Source: Firmicutes bacterium CAG:534
GTDB lineage: Bacteria > Bacillota > Clostridia > Lachnospirales > Lachnospiraceae
Direction of reading: 5' to 3'
Length of the DNA stretch: 64,000 bases
NCBI GenBank assembly: GCA_000436115.1
Contig: FR894558.1
Coordinates: forward strand, 124,713 to 188,712
The number at the start of each line of letters is the position of its first letter. The stretch's first letter is position 1. Under the pieces are notes generated by a model that saw only the letters and a list, made by a program, of their open reading frames with translations, made no database searches and had not been told where the DNA came from. Below are positions 1 through 9,130 of this stretch, piece after piece. The position numbers and the translations under genes were made by a program.

Positions 1-2
1 TG

Positions 3-485
3 ATGAAATATACAGGGCTTACCGGAATTTCTGTGGGAGAACAGTTTTTATGGTGGACAGCGCAGTATCAAAGTATTCAGGAAAGACTGCAGGATGTCTC
101 AGTGGTTACAACTGCTTATCTTGGCGGAAGTTTATTGCTTGGAACGGTTTTGGGCCTGGTGATAAAATCCATACACAGCAGAAGACAGTGGGAAGCTCTT
201 TACAGTGATGTGGAGGTGGCAGAGGATGAGAAGATCCTAAAAGACAGCAAAAAGGACAGCAAGACAGAAGAAACCAAAACAGAAGAAACTGAAACAACAA
301 TAATTGAAACAGAGAAAGCCGAAACAGTAATAGCCGAAACCGTTCAAAACGTTGTAGTCACAGAGGATGGCAGGCAGGTGAAGCTGTTAGATAATCCGCT
401 GCCTGTGCCCAAAAGGCATATTAAGCGGGAAATGGAATTCGATCTGAATGACTTTTCTGATGGAAAAGACGATTTTGATATATAG
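3..485 (+). CDS. Single-pass membrane protein of unknown function
   Basis: The reading frame encodes 160 residues with one hydrophobic segment at about residues 34-56 and a hydrophilic C-terminal half. Residues about 67-113 are rich in Glu, Lys and Thr with a repeating E-T/T-E pattern, so they are probably unstructured. The C-terminus is acidic. I do not recognise a family. The ATG lies two bases from the window edge, so its ribosome site cannot be seen and the true start could be upstream. A hairpin terminator follows the gene, so it probably ends the transcription unit that enters from the left. The next gene is a TepA-type protease, but nothing in the sequence links the two in function. 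Confidence 0.6.
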   Translation: MKYTGLTGISVGEQFLWWTAQYQSIQERLQDVSVVTTAYLGGSLLLGTVLGLVIKSIHSRRQWEALYSDVEVAEDEKILKDSKKDSKTEETKTEETETTIIETEKAETVIAETVQNVVVTEDGRQVKLLDNPLPVPKRHIKREMEFDLNDFSDGKDDFDI

Positions 486-537
486 AACCACGAAACCCTG
501 AAAGATCATACATAAAAAAAGAAAAAAAGAGCATGCT

Positions 538-568
538 AAAGAGGGCCTGTAAAGGCTCTCTTTTTGTT
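538..568 (+). terminator. Rho-independent terminator
   Basis: A 10-bp stem (538-547 with 554-563, one G-U pair) closes a six-base loop and runs into a T-rich tract. It separates the small membrane protein gene from the TepA-like gene. It also argues against the open frame upstream of 605 being translated. Confidence 0.75.
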
Positions 569-604
569 AAAGACAAAGCAGCATGGATAACGGAGGTTTT
601 TTGT

Positions 605-1342
605 ATGTCAGGGAAAAATCATGCATCAGAAAAGAAAACAGAGGAAGAAAAGCATAGAAGTGAACGGATCGAGGAGACCGGGGAAGTGACCCTTGATAAG
701 AATGGAAAAGCGCATACCATTCATTTGATCTCCGTGATCGGTGAGGTGGAAGGCCATGATAACCTTGGAACCAATTCTAAAACAACAAAATATGAGCATA
801 TTTTACCGGAGCTTGCAGCCATTGAGGACAGCAAGAATATTGACGGCGTTCTGATCCTCCTAAACACCATGGGAGGAGATGTGGAAGCGGGACTTGCCAT
901 TGCGGAAATGATCGCATCGCTGAGTAAGCCCACCGTGTCACTGGTACTTGGAGGAAGCCATTCCATTGGAGTTCCTATAGCAACCAGCACGAACTATTCT
1001 TTTATCGTTCCTACGGGGACTATGGTGATCCATCCGGTCAGAATGAGTGGAATGGTGATTGGCGTTCCGCAGACCTTTGATTATTTCAGACAGATCCAGA
1101 ACCGGATCACAGGCTTTGTGTGCGATCATTGCAGGATCAGCAAAAGCAGACTTGAGGAGCTGATGATGGAAACCGGCATTCTGACAAAGGATGTGGGGAC
1201 GATCCTGGTAGGGCAGGAGGCAGTAAATGAAGGGATCATCAATGAAACGGGAGGGATCAGTGAGGCAATGGAGAAGCTTCATGAGCTGATCAACCTGGAT
1301 GCTGCAAGAAAGCGCAAAAAGGCGTCTGCCAAAAACAAATAA
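605..1342 (+). CDS. tepA: ClpP-like serine protease, TepA family
   Basis: The product is a 245-residue ClpP/crotonase-fold protein of the TepA (YmfB) type. TepA of Bacillus is a cytoplasmic ClpP-like peptidase linked to protein export and germination. ClpP-type catalytic residues can be placed: Ser120 in a G-G-S-H-S-I-G stretch and His143 in I-H-P-V-R, after the substrate-groove motif T-M-G-G-D-V near residue 88. The first 25 residues are charged and likely flexible. I chose ATG 605 because a GGAGG site sits just upstream and because the frame further upstream crosses a terminator. In Bacillus tepA also lies beside spoIIIE, so the neighbourhood is conserved. The family assignment is firm. The physiological substrate is unknown. 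Confidence 0.85.
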   Translation: MSGKNHASEKKTEEEKHRSERIEETGEVTLDKNGKAHTIHLISVIGEVEGHDNLGTNSKTTKYEHILPELAAIEDSKNIDGVLILLNTMGGDVEAGLAIAEMIASLSKPTVSLVLGGSHSIGVPIATSTNYSFIVPTGTMVIHPVRMSGMVIGVPQTFDYFRQIQNRITGFVCDHCRISKSRLEELMMETGILTKDVGTILVGQEAVNEGIINETGGISEAMEKLHELINLDAARKRKKASAKNK

Positions 1343-1352
1343 TGGGTAGAGG

Positions 1353-1381
1353 ATGACAAGAATTCACGAAAATGCTATACT
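1353..1381 (+). promoter_or_regulatory. SigA-type promoter for ftsK
   Basis: The -35 box ATGACA (1353-1358) and -10 box TATACT (1376-1381) are separated by 17 bp. A TGC precedes the -10 box (extended -10). It lies in the short gap before the FtsK/SpoIIIE gene and gives a leader of about 40 bases. Confidence 0.6.
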
Positions 1382-1429
1382 ATAAAAGATTATTTTGAAT
1401 TATTCAGGACATAAGCGAGGTTTGTTGGT

Positions 1430-4159
1430 ATGGCACAGACAAAGAAAGGAAACGGCGGACAAAGAGCAAACAGCCGCAAAAAGACAACAGGAAACAGGGG
1501 GAATTCAGGGAGAACTGCTTCTGCTCGGAAAGACCAAAGAAAAGCAGAACCCATGGATACGGCAATCCGAAATGAAATTTTTCTGATTGGTTTGTTTGCT
1601 GTCTGCATTTTTCTTTTTGTTTGTAATTTCAGGATCGCAGGAACCTTGGGAAATGCCATCAGTGATGTGATGTTTGGAATTTTTGGACTGCTGGCGTATG
1701 TGATGCCTCTGGCCCTGTTTTTGATGATCGCTTTTGGAACTGTGAATAATGGGAATTCCATTGCACTCAGAAAGCTGATCGCCATTGGCTTTCTGGCCCT
1801 TCTTTTGTCGGCAGTTTTTGAACTGTTTACGGGAGCGCCGCTCGAGGCGCAGGAATATCAGCCCAAAGATATTTTTGAGGCCTGTAAGGAGGGAAGAAAC
1901 GGCGGTGGGATCATTGGCGGCTCTGTGGCCTATGGCTTATATCATTTTCTGGGAGTTATCGGAACGGTGCTTGTGATCCTGGTGGCAGCGATCATTTCCG
2001 TTGTGGTGGTGACGGAGAGATCCTTTGTATCCGGAGTGAAAACGGGAAGCAGAAAGGTGTATGAGAGATCAAGACAGGACGCTGCATACCGGAAAGAAAA
2101 GGCAAGACTTAAAAGAGAAGAGTTAGAAGAGGAAAGAGCCCGCAGAATAGAAGAAAAGAAGCTTCATCAGGAAGAACTGGAAAATGAAAAGATCCTCAGA
2201 ATGGATAAAAAGGTTTCAGGTGTTATGCTGAATACCACCCTGACGGAGCAGGAGGAAAATGAAAAGGGCAGGGATGATCTTCATGAGATCAATCTGACAG
2301 ATTTTGATAAACAGATGGAAAAAGCGGTTCGGGATGCAGAACGGGAGGAAACAGAGACTCCGGAGGAGAAGCAGTATGACTCCATACCTGTGATGATAAA
2401 TGGCACCTATGATTATGAGGAGGGTGGCGATGAGCTGTCCGAGATCACCGGGGATTTTGAAACCATGCAGGAGCCTTTTCCTGCAAAGGAGAGTGCTCCT
2501 TTCAGGGAAGAAGCACCGGGACTGCAGGAGCAGCCAGCTTTCCCAAAGGCGAAAGCGGTGGCTTCCGCCACAAAGGATCAGGGATCTATCTGGAGAGATG
2601 GAAATGCTGCGAGAGGCACTTCCGGCAGCGTTACTTTTTCAGACCCTGCAGCGCCGAAAGCAGAAAAGCCGAAACCGGCTCTCCCTAAGAAATACATATT
2701 TCCACCGCTGAACCTTCTGGTAAAGGGACAGGGGAAAAACGGTGATTCTTCAAAGGAACTGAGAGAAACGGCGCGCAGGCTGCAGCAGACATTAGAGACC
2801 TTTGGCGTTAAGGTGACGATCACCGACATCAGCCAGGGACCTGCTGTTACAAGGTTTGAACTGCAGCCGGAACAGGGAGTGAAGGTCAGCAAGATTGTAG
2901 GACTTTCTGATGACATTAAGTTAAATCTTGCTGCAACGGATATCAGAATTGAAGCGCCAATTCCCGGGAAGGCAGCCATCGGCATCGAAGTGCCCAATAA
3001 GGAAAATTCCATGGTTGCGCTGCGGGATCTGCTGGAAAGCAGAGAATTTAAGGAATTCCCATCAAATCTTGCCTTTGCGGTAGGAAAGGACATCGGCGGA
3101 AAAGTGGTAGTGGCGGATATTGCCAAAATGCCTCATATGCTGATTGCCGGTGCTACCGGGTCAGGAAAGTCGGTCTGCATTAATACCTTGATCATGAGTA
3201 TCATTTATAAGGCAAACCCGGAGGATGTGAAGCTGATCATGGTAGATCCCAAGGTAGTGGAGCTGAGTGTGTACAACGGGATCCCGCATCTTTTGATCCC
3301 GGTAGTTACAGATCCCAAAAAGGCGTCGGCAGCCCTGCAGTGGGGAGTGGCTGAAATGACAGACCGTTATCAGAAGTTTGCAGATTTCAATGTGCGTGAC
3401 CTGAAGGGATATAATAAAAAGCTTGAAACAATGACGGCCCAGGGAGAAAGCGATGTTCCGGCAAAGATGCCCCAGATCGTGATCATTGTGGACGAGTTGG
3501 CAGATCTGATGATGGTTTCGCCGGGAGAGGTGGAGGAATCCATCTGCCGTCTGGCACAGCTTGCCCGTGCGGCCGGGATCCATCTGATCATAGCAACCCA
3601 AAGACCCTCTGTAGATGTAATCACGGGCCTGATTAAGGCAAATATGCCAAGCCGTGTGGCATTCAGCGTTTCCAGCGGTGTGGATTCCAGGACAATCCTG
3701 GATATGAACGGAGCGGAAAAGCTTCTGGGAAAAGGAGATATGCTGTTTTATCCTCAGGGATATACAAAGCCGGCCAGAGTGCAGGGAGCCTTTGTTTCGG
3801 ACAAGGAAGTGTCAGATGTAGTAGAATTCCTGAAAAATCAGGCTCTTGGAAATGTGTATGATCCGGAGATCCAGGATAAGATTGCAGCCCATACAGGCGG
3901 AGGTGCCGCATCAGGAGGCTCCGAGGGAGGAAATGAAAGGGATCAGTATTTTGAGGAAGCAGGAAGATTTATCATAGAAAAGGAAAAGGCATCCATTGGA
4001 ATGTTACAGAGGGTGTTTAAAATTGGTTTTAACCGGGCTGCAAGGATCATGGATCAGCTATGCGAGGCAGGAGTGGTTGGAGAAGAGGAAGGAACAAAGC
4101 CGCGCAGGGTCCTGATGAGCATGGAGCAGTTCGAGCAGTATATAGAGGAGGTACTATAA
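1430..4159 (+). CDS. ftsK: DNA translocase FtsK/SpoIIIE
   Basis: This 909-residue membrane-anchored ATPase pumps chromosomal DNA through the division or sporulation septum. After a basic N-terminus there are about four membrane segments (residues 45-195), a long charged linker (200-430), the alpha/beta motor and a C-terminal gamma winged helix (about 845-909) that reads KOPS/SRS orientation sequences. The Walker A motif G-A-T-G-S-G-K-S is near residue 574 and the Walker B stretch ending V-D-E-L near residue 685. The length fits SpoIIIE/FtsK. With a tepA-type gene upstream, as in Bacillus, a SpoIIIE role in a spore-former is likely, but the sequence cannot separate a vegetative from a sporulation role. 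The fhs gene follows within 40 bases without a terminator. Confidence 0.95.
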   Translation: MAQTKKGNGGQRANSRKKTTGNRGNSGRTASARKDQRKAEPMDTAIRNEIFLIGLFAVCIFLFVCNFRIAGTLGNAISDVMFGIFGLLAYVMPLALFLMIAFGTVNNGNSIALRKLIAIGFLALLLSAVFELFTGAPLEAQEYQPKDIFEACKEGRNGGGIIGGSVAYGLYHFLGVIGTVLVILVAAIISVVVVTERSFVSGVKTGSRKVYERSRQDAAYRKEKARLKREELEEERARRIEEKKLHQEELENEKILRMDKKVSGVMLNTTLTEQEENEKGRDDLHEINLTDFDKQMEKAVRDAEREETETPEEKQYDSIPVMINGTYDYEEGGDELSEITGDFETMQEPFPAKESAPFREEAPGLQEQPAFPKAKAVASATKDQGSIWRDGNAARGTSGSVTFSDPAAPKAEKPKPALPKKYIFPPLNLLVKGQGKNGDSSKELRETARRLQQTLETFGVKVTITDISQGPAVTRFELQPEQGVKVSKIVGLSDDIKLNLAATDIRIEAPIPGKAAIGIEVPNKENSMVALRDLLESREFKEFPSNLAFAVGKDIGGKVVVADIAKMPHMLIAGATGSGKSVCINTLIMSIIYKANPEDVKLIMVDPKVVELSVYNGIPHLLIPVVTDPKKASAALQWGVAEMTDRYQKFADFNVRDLKGYNKKLETMTAQGESDVPAKMPQIVIIVDELADLMMVSPGEVEESICRLAQLARAAGIHLIIATQRPSVDVITGLIKANMPSRVAFSVSSGVDSRTILDMNGAEKLLGKGDMLFYPQGYTKPARVQGAFVSDKEVSDVVEFLKNQALGNVYDPEIQDKIAAHTGGGAASGGSEGGNERDQYFEEAGRFIIEKEKASIGMLQRVFKIGFNRAARIMDQLCEAGVVGEEEGTKPRRVLMSMEQFEQYIEEVL

Positions 4160-4192
4160 ACCAATATTTTACATAAATGAGGAGGCGTGATT

Positions 4193-5863
4193 ATGAAATC
4201 AGACATTCAAATTGCACAGGAAGCTGCGATGCTGCCGATCACACAGGTGGCGGAGAAACTGAACATTTCAGCGGATGAGCTGGAGCTTTACGGAAAATAT
4301 AAAGCAAAGCTTTCCGATGAGTATTTGAAGCAGATTTCCCAAAATCCCGATGGGAAACTGATCCTGGTTACGGCGATCAATCCAACACCTGCCGGAGAAG
4401 GAAAGACTACCACAACGGTAGGACTTGGACAGGCCTTCGGCAGACTTTCCAAAAAAGCGATCATTGCCCTGCGGGAGCCTTCCCTGGGCCCCTGCTTTGG
4501 AATAAAAGGAGGAGCAGCCGGAGGCGGCTATGCGCAGGTAGTTCCTATGGAGGATCTGAACCTTCATTTTACAGGAGATTTTCATGCGATTACCTCTGCA
4601 AATAACCTTCTTGCAGCCCTTTTGGACAATCATATCCAGCAGGGAAACGAACTGGGGATAGATACCAGGTCGGTGGTATGGAAACGTTGCCTTGATATGA
4701 ATGACAGGGTTCTCAGAAATATTGTAGTGGGTCTTGGGGCAAAAACGGACGGAACGGTCAGAGAAGACCATTTCGTGATCACAGTTGCCTCGGAGATCAT
4801 GGCGGTTCTCTGCCTTTCTGATGATATGCAGGATCTGAAAAAACGTCTTGGTAAAATGGTAGTGGCATACAACTACAGCGGAGAGCCTGTAACGGCTGCA
4901 GATCTGAATGCAGTAGGAGCAATGGCAGCCCTTTTGAAGGACGCACTGAAACCAAACCTGATTCAGACCCTGGAGCATACGCCGGCACTTGTCCACGGAG
5001 GCCCCTTTGCCAATATTGCCCATGGGTGCAATTCTGTAAGGGCAACCAAGGCGGCTTTAAAGATGGCGGATTATGTGATCACCGAGGCAGGCTTTGGAGC
5101 AGATCTGGGAGCAGAAAAGTTCTTTGATATCAAGTGCAGGATGTCAGGGCTGAAACCGGACGCCGTTGTTTTGGTTGCAACCATAAGAGCGCTGAAATAT
5201 AATGGAGGAGTTCTGAGGACAGAGCTTTCCACAGAAAATATGGATGCCCTCAAAAAAGGAATTGTAAATCTGGAAAAGCATATAGAAAATCTTCAGAAAT
5301 TTGGGGTGCCTGTAGTGGTAACCTTAAACAGCTTTCTGACGGATACTCCCGCTGAAACCGCTTATGTAAAGCAGTTCTGTGAGGAGCGGGGCTGTGAGTT
5401 TGCACTTTCCGAAGTTTGGGAAAAGGGCGGAGAAGGCGGAATTGCCTTAGCGGAAAAGGTGCTTTTTACCCTGGAGAACAAACAGAGCAATTTCCGGGTT
5501 CTTTATGGGGAGGAGGCGTCCCTGGAAGAAAAGATCGAAACCATTGCACGGGAGATTTACGGGGCAAAGGGAGTAAACTATTCTTCACAGGCGAAAAAGC
5601 AGCTTGCTAAGCTTTCCGAGCTTGGCTTTGGAACGCTTCCTGTCTGCATGGCAAAAACCCAGTATTCCCTTTCGGATGATCCGGCACTTTTGGGAAGACC
5701 GGAAAATTTTGAGATCAGTGTAAGAGAAGCATATGTATCAGCAGGAGCGGGCTTCGTGGTTGTTTTGACAGGAACGGTCATGACCATGCCGGGACTGCCC
5801 AAAAAGCCTGCGGCTTACAACATAGATGTAGAGGAAAACGGAAAGATCACAGGGCTTTTTTAA
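4193..5863 (+). CDS. fhs: Formate-tetrahydrofolate ligase
   Basis: The enzyme makes 10-formyl-THF from formate, THF and ATP. It is the entry to the methyl branch of the Wood-Ljungdahl pathway in acetogens and a formyl source for purine synthesis elsewhere. The 556-residue product shows the family P-loop [10 protein letters not shown] near residue 65, the E-P-S-L-G-P stretch, and the G-D-F-H-A-I motif. ATG 4193 is preferred over an upstream GTG because GGAGG lies 7 bases before it. folD follows 20 bases downstream, so formate activation and the cyclohydrolase/dehydrogenase steps are probably co-expressed. The enzyme identity is secure. Acetogenesis is not proven from this window because acsBCD, metF and an unambiguous corrinoid methyltransferase set are not visible. 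Confidence 0.96.
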   Translation: MKSDIQIAQEAAMLPITQVAEKLNISADELELYGKYKAKLSDEYLKQISQNPDGKLILVTAINPTPAGEGKTTTTVGLGQAFGRLSKKAIIALREPSLGPCFGIKGGAAGGGYAQVVPMEDLNLHFTGDFHAITSANNLLAALLDNHIQQGNELGIDTRSVVWKRCLDMNDRVLRNIVVGLGAKTDGTVREDHFVITVASEIMAVLCLSDDMQDLKKRLGKMVVAYNYSGEPVTAADLNAVGAMAALLKDALKPNLIQTLEHTPALVHGGPFANIAHGCNSVRATKAALKMADYVITEAGFGADLGAEKFFDIKCRMSGLKPDAVVLVATIRALKYNGGVLRTELSTENMDALKKGIVNLEKHIENLQKFGVPVVVTLNSFLTDTPAETAYVKQFCEERGCEFALSEVWEKGGEGGIALAEKVLFTLENKQSNFRVLYGEEASLEEKIETIAREIYGAKGVNYSSQAKKQLAKLSELGFGTLPVCMAKTQYSLSDDPALLGRPENFEISVREAYVSAGAGFVVVLTGTVMTMPGLPKKPAAYNIDVEENGKITGLF

Positions 5864-5883
5864 AAGCGGAAAGGATGGCAGTT

Positions 5884-6723
5884 ATGACGAAGATAATAGA
5901 CGGAAAAGCAATTTCCATGCAGATCAAAGAGGAAATAAAAAAGGAAGCAGCCTCCTTAAAGGAACAGGGCAAAAACGTGACGCTGGCTGTGATACAGGTA
6001 GGAGATAATCCGGCCTCCTGCGTTTATGTCAGAAACAAGAAAAAGGGCTGTGAATATATCGGGATCGGTTCTCTTTCCTATGAGCTGAAGGAGGAGACAA
6101 CGCAGGAAGAGCTGCTATCGCTGATACGGGAGTTAAATGCAAGGGAAGATGTGAACGGCATTCTGGTTCAGCTTCCGTTACCGGCACATATTGATGAGGA
6201 TACTGTGATCAGGGAGATTGACCCTAAAAAGGATGTGGATGGCTTTCATCCGCAAAGCGTAGGGGCGCTCTGCATCGGACAGCCTGGCTTTGTTTCCTGT
6301 ACCCCGGCCGGGATCATTGAGCTTTTAAAAAGAAGCGGGGTCTCGCTGGAAGGAAAGGAATGCGTCATTCTGGGAAGAAGCAATATTGTGGGAAAGCCTA
6401 TGGCCCTTTTGATGCTGCGTGAGAATGCAACGGTAACCATTGCACATTCCAGAACCAAAAACCTTGCGGAAGTGACAAAGCGGGCAGATATTCTGATCGT
6501 AGCCATCGGAAAACCCAAAATGATCACAAGAGAGTATGTCAAGGAGGGTGCGGTTGTCATTGATGTAGGCATCAACAGAGACCAGAACAACAAGCTTTGC
6601 GGAGATGTGGATTTTGATGATGTTGCACCGGTGTGCAGCGCCATTACGCCTGTTCCCGGTGGAGTAGGCCCTATGACCATTGCAATGCTGTTAAATAACT
6701 GTATGGAGTCTGTGAGGAAATAA
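5884..6723 (+). CDS. folD: Bifunctional methylene-THF dehydrogenase / methenyl-THF cyclohydrolase
   Basis: FolD interconverts 10-formyl-, methenyl- and methylene-THF using NAD(P). The 279-residue product has the active-site Tyr and Lys in Y-V-R-N-K-K-K, the Q-L-P-L-P motif, P-K-K-D-V-D-G, the nucleotide-binding G-R-S-N-I-V-G-K-P stretch and the C-terminal P-G-G-V-G-P-M-T motif. An AAGGA site ends 8 bases before ATG 5884, so I prefer it over the in-frame ATG at 5875. The gene sits directly after fhs, which supplies its substrate, and 2 bases before a zinc-ribbon protein gene. Confidence 0.96.
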   Translation: MTKIIDGKAISMQIKEEIKKEAASLKEQGKNVTLAVIQVGDNPASCVYVRNKKKGCEYIGIGSLSYELKEETTQEELLSLIRELNAREDVNGILVQLPLPAHIDEDTVIREIDPKKDVDGFHPQSVGALCIGQPGFVSCTPAGIIELLKRSGVSLEGKECVILGRSNIVGKPMALLMLRENATVTIAHSRTKNLAEVTKRADILIVAIGKPKMITREYVKEGAVVIDVGINRDQNNKLCGDVDFDDVAPVCSAITPVPGGVGPMTIAMLLNNCMESVRK

Positions 6724-6725
6724 TC

Positions 6726-8180
6726 ATGAAGTGCCCAAGCTGTGGCGCCAGAATGAAGGAAGGCCATTTGTACTGCGAAAAGTGCGGCAGGGAAATACAG
6801 ATGGTTCCTGATTTTGAGCCGGAAATTGAAAACAGCATACGGGAAACGCTCTCAAGCGTGGGCGAGGAGATCGAAGGAGAAAAGGGAAGCGCTAAGGATG
6901 CAGAGGCGCAAAGCACAAAGGGATCTTCCGAAGGATCGCAGGAGCGGAAAAGGCTGCTTGTCACCTGGATAGCAGTCTTTTCCGCAGTGACTGTTTTGAC
7001 GCTGCTTGGAGGCTTTTTTTTCTACCATCGGTATTCTTATGATTATCATGTGAAGCAGGCCAGGAAATATGCGAAGGATGGTTCCTATGAAAAAGCCATC
7101 GACTATCTGGAGAGAGCACAGGAACTGGATCGCAATGGGGTAGATGCGGTTTTTCTGGAAGCGGATTATTATCTGGAGCTCAAGGAAGAAGATCAGGCTC
7201 TTTTTCTTCTGCTCAATATGATAGAGCGGAAGCAGCTTACCTATGACCAGCTTGAAAAAGCCTATGAGCGCATTGTCTCCATTTATGACAGCCAGGGAAA
7301 ATACGAGGAGATCAGCAGACTGTTAAAGGCATGTACGGAGGAGGAGATCCAAAATCATTTCCAAAACTATATGGCTTTAGAGCCCCAGCTTGATTATCCT
7401 TCAGGAGATTATGACAGGGTTCTGATGCTCAAGCTGAGCGCCAATACCACAGGGAAAATTTATTACACCTTTGATGGAAGCGATCCGGATGAGCATAGTC
7501 TGATCTACACGGCCCCGCTTTTTTTGGAAACGGGGGAATATCAGATCTCTGCGGTTTTTGTAAATGATTATGGGATAAAAAGCCCTGTTGTACGGGGCTG
7601 GTATGTGATCCATGTGGCGGTTCCAAAAGCGCCGGAGGTACCGGTGAAGAGCGGCGATTACCATGAGATCACCATGATTGAAGTGAATTCTGACGAGGAA
7701 GGAGAAATTCACTATACATCGGACGGATCAGATCCCTCAAGGGACAGCCCCCTATATACTTCGCCTATTCAGATGCCCCTTGGCCGCAGCAATTTCAAGT
7801 TTGCGGTGATCTCCGAGGAGGGCGTGTCAAGCGAGGTGGTCAGCAGAAGCTTTGACTTTACGCTGGATACGCAGATAACGGTAGAAAGAGCTGCCAGGAA
7901 TGTGATACAGGCATTATATGACAGGAAGGTGCTTTCGGATCTGTATGGGCATTCTCCGGAAATAGAGGGAAAATATGTATTTGCTTATGATACTATTGTG
8001 GAAATTCCCGATTTAGGCTATTATTATATTTTAGATGAATTTGTAGAGGACGGCAGCGGTACCAGAACAAAAACGGGACGGCTGTATGCGGTAGAGGTTT
8101 ATACCGGAGCGCCGAACAGATTGATCTACCATGAAAATGGAGAGATGGGACTGATTTCTCTTACAGATACTAAATCGTGA
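6726..8180 (+). CDS. Zinc-ribbon, TPR and chitobiase-like domain membrane protein
   Basis: The 484-residue product begins with a zinc ribbon (Cys3, Cys6, Cys17, Cys20). An acidic linker and one membrane helix (about 77-100) follow, then TPR-like helices (about 105-205). The extracytoplasmic part carries two repeats with the signature Y-T-x-D-G-S-D-P (near residues 248 and 330), typical of chitobiase/beta-hexosaminidase C-terminal-like domains. The C-terminal 120 residues are unassigned. The layout suggests a cytoplasmic zinc-binding head and an extracellular binding stalk. I cannot name a function. It starts 2 bases after folD, so it is probably transcribed with the folate genes, yet nothing in it looks metabolic. 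Confidence 0.8.
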   Translation: MKCPSCGARMKEGHLYCEKCGREIQMVPDFEPEIENSIRETLSSVGEEIEGEKGSAKDAEAQSTKGSSEGSQERKRLLVTWIAVFSAVTVLTLLGGFFFYHRYSYDYHVKQARKYAKDGSYEKAIDYLERAQELDRNGVDAVFLEADYYLELKEEDQALFLLLNMIERKQLTYDQLEKAYERIVSIYDSQGKYEEISRLLKACTEEEIQNHFQNYMALEPQLDYPSGDYDRVLMLKLSANTTGKIYYTFDGSDPDEHSLIYTAPLFLETGEYQISAVFVNDYGIKSPVVRGWYVIHVAVPKAPEVPVKSGDYHEITMIEVNSDEEGEIHYTSDGSDPSRDSPLYTSPIQMPLGRSNFKFAVISEEGVSSEVVSRSFDFTLDTQITVERAARNVIQALYDRKVLSDLYGHSPEIEGKYVFAYDTIVEIPDLGYYYILDEFVEDGSGTRTKTGRLYAVEVYTGAPNRLIYHENGEMGLISLTDTKS

Positions 8181-8218
8181 GAAATTAATTTTATATAAAA
8201 GTAGGAAAGGGATTAGAG

Positions 8219-9100
8219 ATGTACAAGATTTTAGAAGCAAAAGAGCTGGCTGCCAATATTTTTTATATGGTAGTGGAAGCAAAGAGAGTAGCAAAGGCAT
8301 GCAAACCGGGACAGTTTGTGATTGTCAGAGCAGCAGAAGATTCTGAGAGAATTCCCCTTACGATCTGTGATTATGATGCGGAAAAGGGAACGGTTACCAT
8401 TGTATTTCAGATCGTAGGCGCAGGAACGCTTATGATGTCCGGGCTGAAGGCGGGAGATGCGTTCCATGATTTTGTAGGCCCTCTTGGATGTCCTTCTGAA
8501 TTTGTGGAAGAAGATCTGGAAACGTTGAAGAATAAAAAGCTTCTTTTTGTGGCCGGCGGCGTGGGAACAGCACCTGTTTATCCCCAGGTTAAATGGCTTC
8601 ATGAGCATGGAATTGAGGCGGATGTGATTGTAGGCGCCAAAACAAAGGATCTGCTGATCCTGGAAGAGGAAATGAAGGCAGTAGCAGGCAATCTGTATGT
8701 GACTACAGATGATGGCTCCTACGGCAGAAGCGGCATGGTAACACAGACGATCACAGACCTTGTGGAAGAAGGAAAGCATTATGATGTATGTGTTGCCATT
8801 GGCCCCATGATCATGATGAAATTTGTCTGCAAGCTTACAAAAGAGCTTGAAATTCCAACTGTTGTAAGCTTAAATCCCATTATGGTAGATGGCACGGGAA
8901 TGTGCGGTGCCTGCCGCGTTACCATTGACGGAGAAGTAAAATTTGCCTGTGTGGACGGCCCGGAATTTGATGGCCATAAGGTGAATTTTGATGAGGCAAT
9001 GCAGCGTCAGCAGATTTACAAGACTGCTGAGGGACGAGCATATCTGGCAGCAAAAGAAGGCGCTACTCATCATGGCGGCTGTGGAAACTGCGGTAATTAA
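8219..9100 (+). CDS. nfnA: NfnA-like FAD/[2Fe-2S] subunit of NADH-dependent ferredoxin:NADP oxidoreductase
   Basis: The 293-residue flavoprotein has a ferredoxin-NADP-reductase fold: an FAD-binding barrel (1-100), an NAD-binding domain starting at G-G-V-G-T-A-P (about 113), and a C-terminal [2Fe-2S] site with Cys229, Cys232 and Cys244. The same fold occurs in PyrK and in sulfide dehydrogenase subunits. Because the partner NfnB gene follows after 30 bases, it is best read as the small subunit of the electron-bifurcating NfnAB transhydrogenase, which balances NADH, NADPH and reduced ferredoxin. The extra C-terminal tail contains H-H-G-G-C-G-N-C-G-N, an additional Cys/His-rich end. The subunit role is inferred from family and pairing. 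Confidence 0.88.
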   Translation: MYKILEAKELAANIFYMVVEAKRVAKACKPGQFVIVRAAEDSERIPLTICDYDAEKGTVTIVFQIVGAGTLMMSGLKAGDAFHDFVGPLGCPSEFVEEDLETLKNKKLLFVAGGVGTAPVYPQVKWLHEHGIEADVIVGAKTKDLLILEEEMKAVAGNLYVTTDDGSYGRSGMVTQTITDLVEEGKHYDVCVAIGPMIMMKFVCKLTKELEIPTVVSLNPIMVDGTGMCGACRVTIDGEVKFACVDGPEFDGHKVNFDEAMQRQQIYKTAEGRAYLAAKEGATHHGGCGNCGN

Positions 9101-9130
9101 GGAATTGAAAAGGATAAAGGAGCAGATAAA

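Noticed and set aside
2578..3126. Minus-strand frame within ftsK
   Set aside because: It is a low-complexity antisense reading of ftsK with no start site.
4268..5023. 251-codon minus-strand frame within fhs
   Set aside because: It is antisense to a strongly conserved enzyme, rich in Cys/His/Ser/Arg, and without a ribosome site. It is a mirror of fhs codon use.
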